Below are positions 5,736 through 6,672 of a stretch of 6,672 bases of DNA, piece after piece. Under the pieces are notes generated by a model, which was not told the origin of the DNA, searched no databases, and saw only the letters and a program-made list of their open reading frames with translations. This DNA is from a candidate division LCP-89 bacterium (GTDB taxonomy: Bacteria; Electryoneota; B3-LCP): contig JALGZU010000305.1 in the NCBI GenBank assembly GCA_025774735.1, positions 1-6,672 on the forward strand, given 5' to 3'. The number at the start of each line of letters is the position of its first letter. The first letter of the stretch is position 1. A program made the translations under genes and the position numbers.

Positions 5736-6672
5736 ATGTGTTTCGACGTTGAAATCATCACCATCGGGGATGAGATCCTGATGGGGCAGGTTGTGAACAC
5801 CAATGCTTCTTACCTGGGAGACCGTCTCACGGCCGCCGGCATCTCCGTCGGGTGGCTGACATCGGTCGGAGACGACCGGGAACGGATGCTCCGGGCATTC
5901 GGAGAAGCGAAATCGAGAGCCGGCGCCGTCATTATCACCGGTGGATTGGGCCCCACTCCCGATGATCTGACCAAACCCTGCCTGGTGGAGTTTTTCAGCG
6001 ACCGCATGATCCTGAGGGATGATTTACTGGAAAGAGTAAAGAAGCGTTTCACCGACCGCGGCCTTGAGTTTCCAGAAGCCTCCCGTGGTCAGGCTGAGTT
6101 CCCGGATACAGCCGTGGAAATCCCCAACTTCAATGGTACAGCCGTAGGCATCCATTACTCAAGGGAGGGCGTGGAATGGTTTTCCCTCCCCGGGGTGCCC
6201 ATCGAGATGGGGGAGATGGTGGAAAATTACGTTCTGCCCAGATTGAAGGAAACCGGATTCGGCGAACAGGTTCGAGTGTCGATCCTACGTACGGCCGGTA
6301 TCGGGGAATCCTCCCTGTTGGAGGGCCTTACCCGATTCGAGGAAGCTTCCGAACTGGTGGAAATCGCCTTTCTGCCCCGGTATTACGGTGTTGATCTCAA
6401 ACTCACTGCGCGGGGGGATGACCCCAAAGCTCTTACTGATAAAATATCGGCAGCCGAAACGCTGCTCCTGCCAGACATTGCCCCTTTCATGTACGGCCGC
6501 GATCGGGAAACTTTGCCTGAGGTGCTGGGTCGTTCCGCCAGAGCGGGAAATTTCCGTATCGCCGTCGCCGAATCCTGCACCGCCGGTCTAATCGCCAAGT
6601 TGATCACTGACGTGCCGGGTTCGAGTGATTACTTCGACCGGGGAGTGGTCACCTACAGCAATTCTGCGAAGG
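5736..6672 (+). CDS. cinA: CinA-family protein, 3' end beyond the window
   Basis: This partial gene gives 312 codons plus one base and has no stop before the window ends. CinA proteins of this layout combine an N-terminal MoCF-like domain (COG1058), linked to ADP-ribose pyrophosphatase activity in some members, with a C-terminal PncC domain (COG1546) that deamidates nicotinamide mononucleotide in NAD recycling. Visible are VEIITIGDEIL (5-15), GQVVNTN (17-23), ITGGLGPTPDDLTK (67-80), LPGVPIEM (151-158), and the start of the PncC domain with AVAESCTAGLIAKLI (276-290) and FDRGVVTYSN (300-309). Known members are about 410-420 residues, so roughly 100 are missing past 6672. GGLGPTPDD has Pro where His, Glu or Arg is more usual, and CTAG replaces the common CTGG. 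Both are single changes within otherwise good motifs. The ATG at 5736 gives the normal N-terminus, but the 20 bases before it are repeat DNA with no purine-rich ribosome site. Confidence 0.93.
   Translation, partial: MCFDVEIITIGDEILMGQVVNTNASYLGDRLTAAGISVGWLTSVGDDRERMLRAFGEAKSRAGAVIITGGLGPTPDDLTKPCLVEFFSDRMILRDDLLERVKKRFTDRGLEFPEASRGQAEFPDTAVEIPNFNGTAVGIHYSREGVEWFSLPGVPIEMGEMVENYVLPRLKETGFGEQVRVSILRTAGIGESSLLEGLTRFEEASELVEIAFLPRYYGVDLKLTARGDDPKALTDKISAAETLLLPDIAPFMYGRDRETLPEVLGRSARAGNFRIAVAESCTAGLIAKLITDVPGSSDYFDRGVVTYSNSAK

Noticed and set aside
68..6607. Numerous minus-strand open frames opposite the main genes.
   Set aside because: They overlap well-supported conserved genes, have low-complexity or unfamiliar translations, and lack ribosome sites, so they are shadows of the real frames.
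1..6672. tRNA, rRNA, CRISPR arrays or transposase genes.
   Set aside because: None were seen on either strand by inspection.

Overview
The window looks like chromosomal DNA from a Gram-negative, double-membraned bacterium. It holds a LolD-type lipoprotein-release ATPase and a lipoprotein with an alanine at +2. The Clp unfoldase is a ClpC (a short UVR-bearing middle domain) rather than a ClpA, which with the S23-type gene argues against an ordinary gammaproteobacterium. A lineage such as the FCB superphylum or a deltaproteobacteria-like group is plausible, but the sequence alone does not fix it. All genes lie on the plus strand, and most coding DNA is moderately GC-rich.

Left part (1-3470): a likely sigma70-type promoter precedes a lolD gene broken by a perfect 17-bp tandem duplication just before the ABC signature motif. 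A 115-nt gap leads to a full-length clpC frame. That frame lacks about 14 residues of the second AAA+ domain, between Walker B and sensor 1, where the pre-sensor-1 hairpin should be. A strong intrinsic terminator closes the unit.

Middle part (3471-5331): a fresh promoter with an exact TTGACA box and a leader hairpin precede a 177-residue lipoprotein with a PEGA-like segment. An M29-family metallo-aminopeptidase follows 35 nt later and may have its own promoter overlapping the end of the lipoprotein gene.

Right part (5330-6672): a low-GC module sits exactly between the aminopeptidase stop codon and the cinA start codon. It consists of three tandem AGGAGYC heptamers, an S23/four-helix-bundle gene interrupted by one ochre codon, and an imperfect inverted copy of the 5' flank. 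Then cinA begins without a visible Shine-Dalgarno sequence and runs off the window after 312 codons, just inside its C-terminal NMN-deamidase domain.

The genes serve envelope lipoprotein transport, protein quality control, peptide turnover and pyridine-nucleotide salvage or repair. I see no single pathway joining them. The most notable signals are three independent lesions in 6.7 kb (lolD, clpC, S23) and the repeat-bounded S23 module, which looks like an inserted element. Whether the lolD and clpC lesions are real or assembly errors must be settled from reads. I did not find convincing evidence of a wholly new multigene system.
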